A stretch of 58,763 nt of DNA from an uncultured Mollicutes bacterium (GTDB lineage: Bacteria; Bacillota_I; Bacilli_A; ML615J-28; CAG-313): assembly GCA_900539265.1 (NCBI GenBank), contig UQBM01000012.1, forward strand, positions 1 to 58,763, given 5' to 3'. A program made the position numbers and the translations under genes. This document shows, in pieces, positions 50,399 through 58,763 of this stretch. Each line of letters begins with the position of its first letter. Position 1 is the first letter of the stretch. The notes under the pieces were generated by a model. It worked only from the letters and a program-made list of their open reading frames with translations. It made no database searches and was not told the origin of the DNA.

Positions 50399-52198
50399 AT
50401 GGAAAACTTAGTAACAATAACAATAAATGGAAAAACTTCTCAAGTTCCATCTAATTATACAATTATGCAAGCTGCAGATGAAATGGGAATTTCAATTCCT
50501 CGACTTTGTTTCTTAAAAGATATAAATGAAAATGCTTCTTGTCGTGTATGTGTAGTAGAAATTGCAGGTATGCGTTCACTTAAAAATTCTTGTTCAGTAG
50601 AAGTAGGTTCAATTTTGAATAGAGAAGGGACTGCAACAATCTATACTAATTCTAAACGGGTAAGATCATCTGTTCGTCAGACATTAGAATTGATTGCCGC
50701 AAACCATCGTTTTGATTGTTGGAAATGTCCAAGAGAGCATAATTGTGAACTACTTGCTTTGCTTAGAAGATTTTCAATTGATAATAAAATGGCTGAATCT
50801 GGCGAGTTTGCTAAAAAATTGCCAATTATAAATGAAAGTGATGCTATTGTTTTTGACTCTTCTAAATGTGTACTTTGTGGTAGATGTATTGCTGCTTGTG
50901 AAAAACTTTCAGGAACTGGTGTACTCAATTTTAATGAAAGAGGTTTTGTAACTTGTGTTGGTACTGCATTAAATCATGATATTGAAGATGCTGGATGTAT
51001 TTATTGTGGTAAATGTATTGGAGCATGTCCAACAGGGGCCATTCATGAAAAAGAACAAATTGATTATGTTGAAGAAGAACTTGCTAATCATGAAAATTAT
51101 TTGGTGGCAACCTTTGCACCTGCAGTTCGTGCTGCAATCGGTGAAGAATTTGGTAATCCAATTGGAACGAATTGTGAAGGTAAACTTTATGCATCATTTA
51201 AGGAACTTGGGTTTGATGATATTACAGATGTAAATTTTGGAGCCGATCTTACTATTATGGAAGAAGGAACTGAATTTATTGGTCGCCTAAAGAAAGCTTT
51301 AAATGGTGAAGAAACGGTTTTACCAATGATTACTAGTTGTTCTCCTGGTTGGATTCGTTATATTGAACATTATTATCCAGAATATTTACCTAACCTTTCT
51401 AGTTGTAAATCGCCTCAACAAATGCAAGGAGCAATGATTAAGCATTACTATGCATCAAAAATCGGTGTTGATCCAAATAAAATTAAGGTTGTATCTGTAA
51501 TGCCTTGTATTGCTAAAAAGTATGAAGCACATCGTCCTGAAATGGAAAGTGATGGTTTAAGAGATATTGACTATGTGTTAACAACAAGAGAATATGCACG
51601 TCTTGTTAAAAGAGCTGGCATTGATTTTAATGCTCTTGATGAGTATACTCCGACTAGTCCACTTGCAAAATATACAGGTGCAGGTGTCATTTTTGGGGCA
51701 ACTGGAGGAGTAATGGAGGCTGCTTTAAGAACAGTTGCTCATATCCTTGACCCTAAAAATGAGGATAATCTTGATTTTACAGTTGTTCGTGGTGTTGAAA
51801 ATGGTATTAAAGAGGCAACAATTCAAATTGCAGGTACTGATGTTAATGTAGCTGTTGTTCATGGAAGTGTGAATTTACCAGAACTATTTAAACGTATGAA
51901 AGAAGGAAAGAAACAATATCATTTTATTGAAGTAATGGCTTGTACAGGTGGTTGTATTAATGGTGGAGGACAACCAATCGTTAATGCAAAAGTTCAAGAA
52001 TCTTGTGATATAAGAAGCTTAAGAGCGAATGTTTTATATCAAATTGATAAAGAAACTAAATATCATAAATCTCATGAAAATCAGGCTGTATTAGATGCAT
52101 ATAAGGAATATTTAGGAGAACCTAATGGCCATCTTGCACATAAATTACTTCATACGACTTATACTGCTAAAAAGAATTTTTCGAAGTCAAATAAATAA
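50399..52198 (+). CDS. hydA: [FeFe] hydrogenase catalytic subunit HydA (HndD)
   Basis: This 599-aa enzyme makes or consumes H2 in the cytoplasm. Domains in order: [2Fe-2S] (RLCF, ASCRVCVVE), the His-ligated 4Fe-4S (HRFDCWKCPREHNC), 2x4Fe-4S ferredoxin (CVLCGRCIAAC, CIYCGKCIGACP), and the H-cluster with TSCSPGW, MPCIAKK and the CTGGC motif. The first motif has TSCSPGW in place of the usual TSCCPGW/TSCCPAW, that is, Ser in place of the proton-channel Cys, which is seen in some less active or sensory hydrogenases. Maturases HydEFG are not in view. Confidence 0.95.
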   Translation: MENLVTITINGKTSQVPSNYTIMQAADEMGISIPRLCFLKDINENASCRVCVVEIAGMRSLKNSCSVEVGSILNREGTATIYTNSKRVRSSVRQTLELIAANHRFDCWKCPREHNCELLALLRRFSIDNKMAESGEFAKKLPIINESDAIVFDSSKCVLCGRCIAACEKLSGTGVLNFNERGFVTCVGTALNHDIEDAGCIYCGKCIGACPTGAIHEKEQIDYVEEELANHENYLVATFAPAVRAAIGEEFGNPIGTNCEGKLYASFKELGFDDITDVNFGADLTIMEEGTEFIGRLKKALNGEETVLPMITSCSPGWIRYIEHYYPEYLPNLSSCKSPQQMQGAMIKHYYASKIGVDPNKIKVVSVMPCIAKKYEAHRPEMESDGLRDIDYVLTTREYARLVKRAGIDFNALDEYTPTSPLAKYTGAGVIFGATGGVMEAALRTVAHILDPKNEDNLDFTVVRGVENGIKEATIQIAGTDVNVAVVHGSVNLPELFKRMKEGKKQYHFIEVMACTGGCINGGGQPIVNAKVQESCDIRSLRANVLYQIDKETKYHKSHENQAVLDAYKEYLGEPNGHLAHKLLHTTYTAKKNFSKSNK

Positions 52199-52204
52199 TG
52201 AATA

Positions 52205-52242
52205 AAAAATCCTAAAAGCAAATAAAGGCTTTTAGGATTTTT
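52205..52242. terminator. bidirectional terminator hydA / crp-like gene
   Basis: A 15-bp stem AAAAATCCTAAAAGC / GCTTTTAGGATTTTT with an 8-base loop. Confidence 0.93.
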
Positions 52243-52861
52243 AAATTAATTTTTTTAAAGAGATGTAAGTTTTTTTGTTTTCATTATTTTTTTTGATAAT
52301 ATTCTTTTTTTCCATTTTTGACAAAGATCTAGAAACAGAAGGTCTTGGAAGTGACAAAGTTCTAGCTAAATCACTAACTGAATCAATACAAATTTTAGAA
52401 GAATTTAATCTATTTGACTCTATTTTAAAATAATAAATAAGTCTATCCTCAATATTTTTATGTTTAAATAATTTATTTTCTTGTTTTAAATTTAAAGCTT
52501 TTGTTGAAATAAGCATTAAATAAGCTTCTAAAAATTTAAAATTAGTTTTAAATAATTTTAATATATTATCTTTAGTAATATATCTCACAATTGTTCTTTT
52601 GAAACAGATACCATGTCCTAAATATCGATTATCATTAGAAAATGCCAAAATATCCCCAAAATAGGCCTCATCTTTTAAAATAGTAATTGTTTCTTCTTTT
52701 TCTGTATAGGTTAATTCAATAACATTTATTTGCCCACTTTCAATCATTCCAATAACATTACAAGTACTTTCTTCATTAAACACAACATCTTTAGCTTTGT
52801 AAACTTTAATATATGTATATGCATCAAGTTCTTCTTGATTTAAATAGTTATATATATTCAT
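52241..52861 (-). CDS. Crp/Fnr-family regulator
   Basis: This 206-aa protein has an N-terminal cyclic-nucleotide-binding-type beta barrel (about 15-110) and a C-terminal Crp helix-turn-helix (SVSDLARTLSLPRPSVSRSL near residue 165). No cluster cysteines of the Fnr type are evident, so the ligand may be something other than oxygen. It is convergent with hydA and divergent from the ABC pair, with a Crp/Fnr operator between. It probably represses itself and activates the transporter. Confidence 0.88.
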   Translation of the reverse strand: MNIYNYLNQEELDAYTYIKVYKAKDVVFNEESTCNVIGMIESGQINVIELTYTEKEETITILKDEAYFGDILAFSNDNRYLGHGICFKRTIVRYITKDNILKLFKTNFKFLEAYLMLISTKALNLKQENKLFKHKNIEDRLIYYFKIESNRLNSSKICIDSVSDLARTLSLPRPSVSRSLSKMEKKNIIKKNNENKKTYISLKKLI

Positions 52862-52889
52862 ATTTTATTATTCCCTTTATATATAAAAT

Positions 52890-52932
52890 TGTAACATTTG
52901 TTACATAATATAATTGTATCATATGCTATAAT
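52890..52932 (+). promoter_or_regulatory. Crp/Fnr operator and class II promoter
   Basis: TGTAA-CATTTG-TTACA (52890-52905) has Crp/Fnr half-sites with six-base spacing. An extended -10 (TGC-TATAAT) lies at 52927-52932. If transcription starts about seven bases after it, the operator centres at -41.5, the class II activator position. Confidence 0.65.
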
Positions 52933-52984
52933 ATTTTAGCAAATAATAAACAATTTAAAGTAAATAATATTTATAGGAGGTTTT

Positions 52985-53917
52985 ATGAAAAGAAATTTTA
53001 AATTTATATATATATTTGTTATTTTATTTTCAATGTTGTTAATGGTAGGATGTATCGATGATTCTAGTAAAAAGGTATCAGTCATTGTTCCAACTGGAAC
53101 GCCATCACTTGGTATTGCCAATGTTTTGAATGATAAGACTTTGGTTGATGCTAATATTGTTAGTGGATCTGACCCACTGATTGCGGCATTTACTAACGCT
53201 AGTTATGATGTGGTTGTTGCGCCTGTTAATCTTGGTGCTAAATTATATAATTCTAATGAAAACTTTTCATATATTTTATATAAAACAATTGTATGGGGAA
53301 ACTATTATTTGGTATCAAATGAAGAAATTGAAACTTTAGAAAATTTAGAGGGAAAAACAGTTTTAGTTTTTGGTATGAATTCAACTCCAGACGTTGTTTT
53401 AAGAACACTAATTTCGGCTAAAAATATAAATGTTAATTTAGAATATGTAGATGATGTTACAACAGCTAATTCTTATCTTTTATCAGGTAAGGCTGATATT
53501 ATTGTCAGTGCTGAACCTTCTTTAACAAAAATTAGTGCTAATAAAAATTTTTATATACTAGATTTACAAAAACAGTGGCAACAATTAACTGGTAGGTATT
53601 CTTTACCCCAAGCAGGGATTTTTATAAAAAAGAATATTAAGGATGAAAAATATTTAAAATCAGTTTTAGATAAGATGATAGAATCAGTTCAAATGGCTTC
53701 AACAAAACCAAATGTTTTAGTCGCAAATGCAATAAATGTAGATGAAAATTTGGCAAAAATTGGTGAAGAAACTTTACAAAAGGCTATTGGCAATTGCAAT
53801 TTAAGAGTTGAAGAGACTGATAAAGAAGCAATTGAATTTTATTTTTCACAAGTTATTCAATTAGGAATTGGAGCAACTGTAGGAGGAAAATTGCCAGATG
53901 AGGGCTTCTACTACTAA
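52985..53917 (+). CDS. ABC transporter substrate-binding lipoprotein (NMT1/SsuA-like)
   Basis: This 310-aa protein has a lipobox VGCIDD at about 21, then a two-lobed binding fold (TPSLGIANVLNDK, YDVVVAPVNLGAKLYN, ADIIVSAEPSLTKIS). It resembles NMT1/SsuA-type proteins for small nutrients such as sulfonates, taurine or thiamine precursors; the ligand cannot be told. The permease gene overlaps it by 20 bases. No ATPase gene is adjacent. Confidence 0.82.
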   Translation: MKRNFKFIYIFVILFSMLLMVGCIDDSSKKVSVIVPTGTPSLGIANVLNDKTLVDANIVSGSDPLIAAFTNASYDVVVAPVNLGAKLYNSNENFSYILYKTIVWGNYYLVSNEEIETLENLEGKTVLVFGMNSTPDVVLRTLISAKNINVNLEYVDDVTTANSYLLSGKADIIVSAEPSLTKISANKNFYILDLQKQWQQLTGRYSLPQAGIFIKKNIKDEKYLKSVLDKMIESVQMASTKPNVLVANAINVDENLAKIGEETLQKAIGNCNLRVEETDKEAIEFYFSQVIQLGIGATVGGKLPDEGFYY

Positions 53918-54668
53918 TAAAAGAATTTTATCATATTCTCTTTTTATTAGTTCACTTTTATTCTTAATATTTATTTGGACCTTGGTGTCTATTTATTATA
54001 ACAATAATTTAATTTTTCCTAGTATTGATCAAATTTTACAAGCTTTTTTTGATATTTTTAAAGAAAGTACAAATATCAAAGCTTTATTTTTAACAATTAT
54101 GCGCGTAGTCGTTTCTGTTGTAGTTTGTTTTATTTTAGGTTTTTTAATTCTTAGTATATATATTATATGGCCAACTAGTATTGCCTTTTTTAATCCTATT
54201 ATTCAAATAATGAGAAGTACTCCTCTTGCAATTGTGTCTATTTTTATTTTTATTTTAATAGGTGATAAAATTGGCCCTTATATTATAACAATTTTAATGA
54301 GTTTACCAGTTGTTGTTGAGGGGTTAATTACTTCAAGCAGGCAAATTAATAAAGACATAATTGATGAGGTTAAGACTTTAAAAGGTAATATTTTTTTAAA
54401 AATAAAAAGTATCTATTTACCAATTATTTTTCCTTATATAATTATGACTTTAATACAAAGTTTAGGAATGAGTTTTAAAGTAATGATTATGGGTGAATAT
54501 ATTTGTCAAACACCAAATAGTATTGGGAAAATTTTATATAGTGTCAAAATGAATATTGAAATGGATACTTTAATTGCTTATGGTATTTTAATTGTTATCA
54601 TTGTTTGTTTATTAGAATTGTTAATCAAAATTATTAAAAAACACTTATTAAGAAATGTTCTTTCTTAA
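53898..54668 (+). CDS. ABC transporter permease (SsuC/TauC-like)
   Basis: This 256-aa protein has about six transmembrane helices and the binding-protein-dependent permease loop (DEVKTLKGNIFLKIKSIYLP, near residue 155, an EAA-type loop). It should form the channel for the solute bound by the preceding lipoprotein. The start overlaps that gene (GGAGG upstream). An ATPase must come from elsewhere in the genome. Confidence 0.85.
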   Translation: MRASTTNKRILSYSLFISSLLFLIFIWTLVSIYYNNNLIFPSIDQILQAFFDIFKESTNIKALFLTIMRVVVSVVVCFILGFLILSIYIIWPTSIAFFNPIIQIMRSTPLAIVSIFIFILIGDKIGPYIITILMSLPVVVEGLITSSRQINKDIIDEVKTLKGNIFLKIKSIYLPIIFPYIIMTLIQSLGMSFKVMIMGEYICQTPNSIGKILYSVKMNIEMDTLIAYGILIVIIVCLLELLIKIIKKHLLRNVLS

Positions 54669-54686
54669 TGGGTGTTTGTTTTTTAT
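54639..54686 (+). terminator. terminator after the permease gene
   Basis: AAACAC / GTGTTT with inner ATTAAGAAA / TTTCTTAAT, then T residues. It overlaps the permease stop codon. Confidence 0.8.
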
Positions 54687-54690
54687 TTTA

Positions 54691-54800
54691 AGAAAGGTAA
54701 GTATTAATATTAAATAATAATATCTATTTGTCTTTCTTGCAAAAATAATTAATATGTTATATAATAAATTATTATTTAATAAAGAAAGGTAAGTATTAAT
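54691..54800 (+). repeat. 18-base direct repeat spanning a ribosome site, with promoter between
   Basis: AGAAAGGTAAGTATTAAT occurs at 54691-54708 and 54783-54800. The second copy carries the ribosome site and first bases of the start codon of the next gene. Between them TTGCAA (54737) and TATAAT (54760) are 17 bases apart, a good promoter. Confidence 0.65.
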
Positions 54801-55587
54801 GTTTTTTGCAAAACCTGGTATATATGAACCTTGTGGAATCTTTTCATTAACTCATATTATTGTATTAATATTTTGTCTTGTTTTAATTATTATATTTAGT
54901 TATAAGATTAGAAATATTACAATTAAGAAATTAAATTTAATTACAAAAATTATCGCAATTGTCATTGTTTTTTTAGAAACTGCCAAGATTGTTTTTTCCT
55001 TTATCAATCATCAAACCAATTTAGATAGTTGGGTACCGCTTTATTTTTGTTCAATGTTTATCTTTGCAACTATTTTATCAGGTTATACTAGAGGATGGCT
55101 AAAACATTTGGCAGATGCTTTTATTGGCAGTGGTGGAATAATTGCGGGAGCAATGTTTCTAATTATGCCTTCAACCTCTCTAACAACTTATCCAATGTTT
55201 CATTTTTTATCATGCTATAGTATGTTGTATCATAGTTTGATGGTCTTTTTAGGAATTGGATATTTGCTAAATGGTATTGTTGTTTTAAATAAATCCCTAT
55301 TTATAAAATATATAATATTTTGTTCATTTTTTTCACTTATAGCAATTATTTTAAATGTTATCTTAAATACTAATTTTATGTTTTTAAGAGAGCCTTATAA
55401 TATTCCTCTTCCATTTTTAAAACCATTATCTGAAAAATTTCCTATTTTGTATACTCTATTGATGTTTTTATCTTGTACAGGTGGTACTTATCTTATAATT
55501 GATGTTATTGTAAAATTAATAAATAATATAATTAAGAAAATGAAGAAAAAGGAGAATTTATCAAATGGAGAAAATAATTCTTACTAA
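54799..55587 (+). CDS. YwaF/TMEM164-like membrane protein
   Basis: This 262-aa protein has about seven transmembrane helices. Features are GIFSLTHIIVLIFCLV at the N-terminus, WVPLYFCSMFIFATIL, FHFLSCYSMLYHSLMVFLGI and LREPYNIPLPFLKPL. These fit the TIGR02206/YwaF family, related to TMEM164 acyltransferases, with conserved His and Cys/Ser in the helices. Function in bacteria is unclear. It overlaps the NUDIX gene by 23 bases. Confidence 0.75.
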   Translation: MFFAKPGIYEPCGIFSLTHIIVLIFCLVLIIIFSYKIRNITIKKLNLITKIIAIVIVFLETAKIVFSFINHQTNLDSWVPLYFCSMFIFATILSGYTRGWLKHLADAFIGSGGIIAGAMFLIMPSTSLTTYPMFHFLSCYSMLYHSLMVFLGIGYLLNGIVVLNKSLFIKYIIFCSFFSLIAIILNVILNTNFMFLREPYNIPLPFLKPLSEKFPILYTLLMFLSCTGGTYLIIDVIVKLINNIIKKMKKKENLSNGENNSY

Positions 55588-56023
55588 TATGTGTTTAATT
55601 GAAAATCCTAAAACGAATGAAGTTGTTGTAATTCATCGTGTAAAAAACTGGAAGGGAATCGCCTTTCCTGGAGGACATATTGAAGAAGGGGAAGCGATTG
55701 TACCATCAGTTATCAGAGAAGTTAAAGAAGAGACCAATTTAGATATTTCAAATTTAATTTTTTGTGGAATAAGAGATTGGTATGACAAAACTACAAATGA
55801 AAGAACCATTGTGTTTATGTTTAAAACCAAAACATATAAAGGGAATTTAGCAACTAACAATGTTGAAGGTAAATTAGAATGGCGTAGATTAGATAGTATT
55901 CAACCTGAAGAATATGCTAGTGGTTTAGATAAAGAAATGGCAATTTTTTTTGATAGCCAAATATTAGAGTTTTATTCTAATTATAATTTAAAAACTAATG
56001 AGTGGATTTTGAAGAAATATTGA
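55565..56023 (+). CDS. NUDIX hydrolase (MutT-like)
   Basis: This 152-aa protein has a full NUDIX box, GGHIEEGEAIVPSVIREVKE followed by ETNLDI (G-x5-E-x7-R-E-V-x-E-E). It probably hydrolyses nucleoside diphosphate derivatives such as 8-oxo-dGTP; the C-terminal WRRLDSIQPEEYASGLDKEM recalls YtkD/MutX types. AAGGAG lies ten bases before the ATG. Confidence 0.9.
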   Translation: MEKIILTNMCLIENPKTNEVVVIHRVKNWKGIAFPGGHIEEGEAIVPSVIREVKEETNLDISNLIFCGIRDWYDKTTNERTIVFMFKTKTYKGNLATNNVEGKLEWRRLDSIQPEEYASGLDKEMAIFFDSQILEFYSNYNLKTNEWILKKY

Positions 56024-56033
56024 GGTGTTTTTT

Positions 56034-57083
56034 ATGAATAAAAATTTATTGTTTAAATTATTACAAACTCCATCTATTAGCGGTAGTGAACTTGCAATTC
56101 AAAAAATGTTAATTGAAGAATTAAAAGATGTTGATGATAATATTATTACTCATCATAGTTATAATACAATGCATATTGTAAATAAAGAATCAAATGTTAA
56201 GGTTATGTTACTTGCTCATATTGATGAGATTGGTCTTGTAATTGAAAAAATTGAAGAGAATGGTATTTGTAAATTAACTAATGTGGGTGCAATAAAACCA
56301 CAAATGTATATGGGTCAACATGTATGGGTGGTTAAATTTGATTCTAATGGTAAATATACATATATACCAGGAGTAATTGGTTATCCTGCGAATTATAATT
56401 GTGCAAATATAAGTGTGAATGATTTGAATTTGGATTTAGGATGCCGTTCTAAGGAGGAAACTTTAAAATTAGTTCAAATTGGTGATAGGGTTATTCATAA
56501 AGATAATGTGCAAGAATTAGCAAATAATTTAATCACTAGTAGAGCTTTAGATGATAAAATTGGAGTTTTTATTTGTGCAGAAGTTTTAAAAAGGGTTAAA
56601 ACAAAAACCACAAATGGAGTGTATTTTGTGGCAACGGTAGGAGAAGAAACAACAGGCAGAGGAGCCTACTTTGCAAGTGATATGGTAAATCCTACTTGTG
56701 CAATTGTATTAGATGTAGGTTCTAGTACCGATGTAAAATATAAAGAAAAGTTTACACATGAGGTATCATTAGGAGGTGGACCTATTTTAACGATTGCCTC
56801 AAATGCCAATCAAAAATTAGTAGATTTATTAAAAGAAAGTGCCAAACGATTAAATATACCACTTCAATATGCAGTAGAAATAGCTAAAACATATACTGAT
56901 TTTGATACAATTTATAAAAAAAATAAAGGTATTCCTTCTGAACTGATTAGTATACCACTTAGGTATATGCATTCAGCAACCGAAGTATGTAGTTTAGATG
57001 ATATACAGTATATAATTGAATTATTAGTCGATTTTATTATAAATTTAGATGAACATACTAATTTTAATCTTTTGGAGGTTTAA
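56034..57083 (+). CDS. M42-family aminopeptidase
   Basis: This 349-aa metallo-aminopeptidase has zinc ligands and catalytic residues in LLAHIDEIG, ALDDKIG, ATVGEETTGRGA (catalytic Glu and ligand), IVLDVGSS and RYMHSATEV (His ligand). It should trim N-terminal residues from peptides in the cytoplasm, as a dodecameric complex in the family. A GTG at 56025 is part of the ribosome site GAGGTG; the ATG at 56034 is the better start. Confidence 0.9.
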   Translation: MNKNLLFKLLQTPSISGSELAIQKMLIEELKDVDDNIITHHSYNTMHIVNKESNVKVMLLAHIDEIGLVIEKIEENGICKLTNVGAIKPQMYMGQHVWVVKFDSNGKYTYIPGVIGYPANYNCANISVNDLNLDLGCRSKEETLKLVQIGDRVIHKDNVQELANNLITSRALDDKIGVFICAEVLKRVKTKTTNGVYFVATVGEETTGRGAYFASDMVNPTCAIVLDVGSSTDVKYKEKFTHEVSLGGGPILTIASNANQKLVDLLKESAKRLNIPLQYAVEIAKTYTDFDTIYKKNKGIPSELISIPLRYMHSATEVCSLDDIQYIIELLVDFIINLDEHTNFNLLEV

Positions 57084-57084
57084 A

Positions 57085-57315
57085 ATGGATATTATTGTCA
57101 ATGGAATTTATCAACATTATAAAGGTGTATTATATAAAGTAATAGGTATAGCAAGTCATTCAGAAACACTTGAAAAATTAGTTATTTATATATCATTAAC
57201 AAATGATTTGCTTTGGGCAAGACCAATATCAATGTGGTGCGAAGAGATTGTCATAGATGGTGTAATATATCCAAGGTTTACATATATAGGAGATAAAGAT
57301 GAAAAAAATATGTAA
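57085..57315 (+). CDS. DUF1653 protein
   Basis: This 76-aa protein has the family layout NGIYQHYKGVLYKVIGIASH, then ISLTNDLLWARPISMWCEEI, and ends with PRFTYIGD. Family function is unknown. GGAGG lies seven bases before the ATG, which is 1 base after the aminopeptidase stop. Its end overlaps the next gene by 17 bases. Confidence 0.88.
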   Translation: MDIIVNGIYQHYKGVLYKVIGIASHSETLEKLVIYISLTNDLLWARPISMWCEEIVIDGVIYPRFTYIGDKDEKNM

Positions 57316-58763
57316 TTGTTCAATTTTATTATTTATCTTTTTATTCGTATTTTCTACATTTGGTGTTCATGCAGAATCATCAAATATAGAAAATAAAAAA
57401 CAAATAGATAGTCAAAATCTAAATTCAAATGTATTATATCAATATTTTCAGATGGATACAAATTATAATCCTAGTAGTACTAAGACGACAAGAGATATTT
57501 ATACATATACTGTAAAACAAAGTGATAATGTACATCTTGCAACATGGACGTATTCTAATCCAGATCATTATCAATTGGCTACTTTGATTGATATTGCAAA
57601 AGATTATGAAAAAAATCATCCAGGATTTATCGTGCTTGGCGGAGTAAATGCTGAGGGTTACTATGAAAACGAACCTACAAATGCGTTTATTCAAGATGGT
57701 GATGTAATTAGAAAAGATGTTAGTTATGAGGGATTTAAAGAGTTGATAGGATTTAAAAAAGATGGATCTGTTGTAATTAAACAAGTACCTATATCATCCG
57801 AATATTTAAAGTTAAAAATAAATAATAAAAGTTTTGATATAACTAGAATCAATGAATTGCCTGAGGAAAATGGTGTCGCTTTGTTAACAGTTGATCTTAT
57901 GCAAAAATTAAATTTAGAAGAATATCATATCTTTGAAGGAACCTATGATCTATATCGTAAATCATCCAAATTTCCTGATCCTCGTGGTAGTCTTAGTGGA
58001 ACAAATTATGGAATTTTTATAAAGGGTATTGTTGATAAAGAAGTCTATATAGATGAAATAAATCGTGTTGATACAAAAAAATTTTATCTTGTCACCAATA
58101 ATCAAGATATTATTTCAAATATAATTTTAGGACAAGAAATGAAGTGTCAGTTTGATTATTTAGATGAATTTAGTGATGTAGTATCCATGACAGGATATAT
58201 GTATAAATATTTAGAGGATGGTGTGACCATTCCTGCATCATATATTGATACAAATGATGTTGGTGAAAAAGTAATATATGATTGTGCATATTATTCATCA
58301 GTTTCCAAACAAAGATGTGGAATTGGTTTTAAAGAAGATGGCACTATTGTTTTATTAACCGCTAATACCAATAAGGGTGGACCTACTCAATATGAGGTTG
58401 GAGAAATTTTTAAAGAATTAGGTTGTAAGAATGCGTATCAATTTGATGGCGGAGGTTCAGTATCATTTATAAAAAGAGACGAAGACGGGAAACTAGAAAT
58501 GCTCAATACTCCGGGTGATGGAACACCCAGATCAATTATGTCTGGACTATTTATTGTAGCAAGAGATTCCGCAGTTGAAAGTAAGTTAGGGAAAGCAACA
58601 CCAACAACAATCACAATAGAAAGAAAAGAAGATGAATATAGTCAAAGTGTTGAAAACCTAACAGTAAAAGTAGATGGAAAAACATATCCCATGACAGGTA
58701 AGGAAATCACAATAGAAGGATTAAAAGAAAATACAAGTTATGATGTAGAAATTAGTTATGAGA
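57299..58763 (+). CDS. secreted phosphodiester glycosidase (NAGPA domain), 3' end outside window
   Basis: The frame is open from ATG at 57299 to the window edge (488 codons). A signal peptide (MKKICNCSILLFIFLFVFST, cleavage near VHAE) is followed by a phosphodiester glycosidase domain with VLGGVNAEGYYENEPTN, RCGIGFKEDGTIVLL and the late NAYQFDGGGSVSF signature. From about residue 420 an FN3-like segment begins (VENLTVKVDGKTY). It is probably a surface enzyme removing sugar-phosphate caps; the substrate is unknown. AGGAG precedes the start. Confidence 0.85.
   Translation, partial: MKKICNCSILLFIFLFVFSTFGVHAESSNIENKKQIDSQNLNSNVLYQYFQMDTNYNPSSTKTTRDIYTYTVKQSDNVHLATWTYSNPDHYQLATLIDIAKDYEKNHPGFIVLGGVNAEGYYENEPTNAFIQDGDVIRKDVSYEGFKELIGFKKDGSVVIKQVPISSEYLKLKINNKSFDITRINELPEENGVALLTVDLMQKLNLEEYHIFEGTYDLYRKSSKFPDPRGSLSGTNYGIFIKGIVDKEVYIDEINRVDTKKFYLVTNNQDIISNIILGQEMKCQFDYLDEFSDVVSMTGYMYKYLEDGVTIPASYIDTNDVGEKVIYDCAYYSSVSKQRCGIGFKEDGTIVLLTANTNKGGPTQYEVGEIFKELGCKNAYQFDGGGSVSFIKRDEDGKLEMLNTPGDGTPRSIMSGLFIVARDSAVESKLGKATPTTITIERKEDEYSQSVENLTVKVDGKTYPMTGKEITIEGLKENTSYDVEISYE

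Overview
The window is AT-rich DNA (tRNA genes are the only clearly GC-rich stretches) from a low-GC, Gram-positive-type bacterium, most likely an uncultured anaerobic Bacillota of Bacilli/Mollicutes affinity. This is inferred from gene content: strong AGGAGG-type ribosome sites, SpoIIE, a ComK-like protein, AddAB, a Cys-less S4, an electron-bifurcating [FeFe] hydrogenase, and lipoprotein signals. TGA is an ordinary stop (for example in parA and ahead of the PHP gene), so the standard bacterial code applies.

Layout. 1-5.6 kb: tRNA-Asp (partial) and tRNA-Phe, a tiny Cys-rich ORF on the minus strand, a two-gene unit (a cysteine-depleted relative of [FeFe] hydrogenase overlapping a two-nuclease-domain protein), rimO and pduL. 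5.7-9.6 kb: zinc-ribbon protein, mnmG, rsmG, parA and DUF951, an origin-type cluster with no parB. 9.9-22.8 kb: spoIIE, addB-addA, rhodanese, a PucR-type regulator, an MsmX-type ABC ATPase, a ComK-like gene, pgk and tpiA. 23-29.3 kb: a decayed gene, a membrane protein, rpsD with a long leader, and two surface lipoproteins (metallophosphatase, polysaccharide deacetylase).

29.4-45 kb is the accessory island and the most unusual part. A 1,758-aa RHS-repeat protein carries a hydrophobic, glycine-rich C-terminal tip and is followed by a small membrane protein with a PH-like domain (candidate immunity). Downstream lie two further start-less RHS core-plus-tip cassettes, each with its own 2-TM/PH-like partner and each placed directly after a large serine recombinase, then a fourth decayed unit with the same order. 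Three copies of a hairpin element with compensating stem changes and two copies of a second element sit between these modules. I read this as a tandem deck of polymorphic-toxin tips with dedicated recombinases.

45.3-52.2 kb: a hydrogenase operon (NuoE-like, two DRTGG proteins, two GHKL ATPases, PHP protein, ferredoxin, NuoF-like HydB, HydA), probably coupling NADH and ferredoxin oxidation to H2 production. 52.2-58.8 kb: a divergent Crp/Fnr regulator with a TGTAA-N6-TTACA operator facing an ABC uptake pair, then a YwaF-like membrane protein, a NUDIX hydrolase, an M42 aminopeptidase, a DUF1653 protein and a truncated secreted phosphodiester glycosidase.

All family assignments are by eye from motifs; no database search was run.
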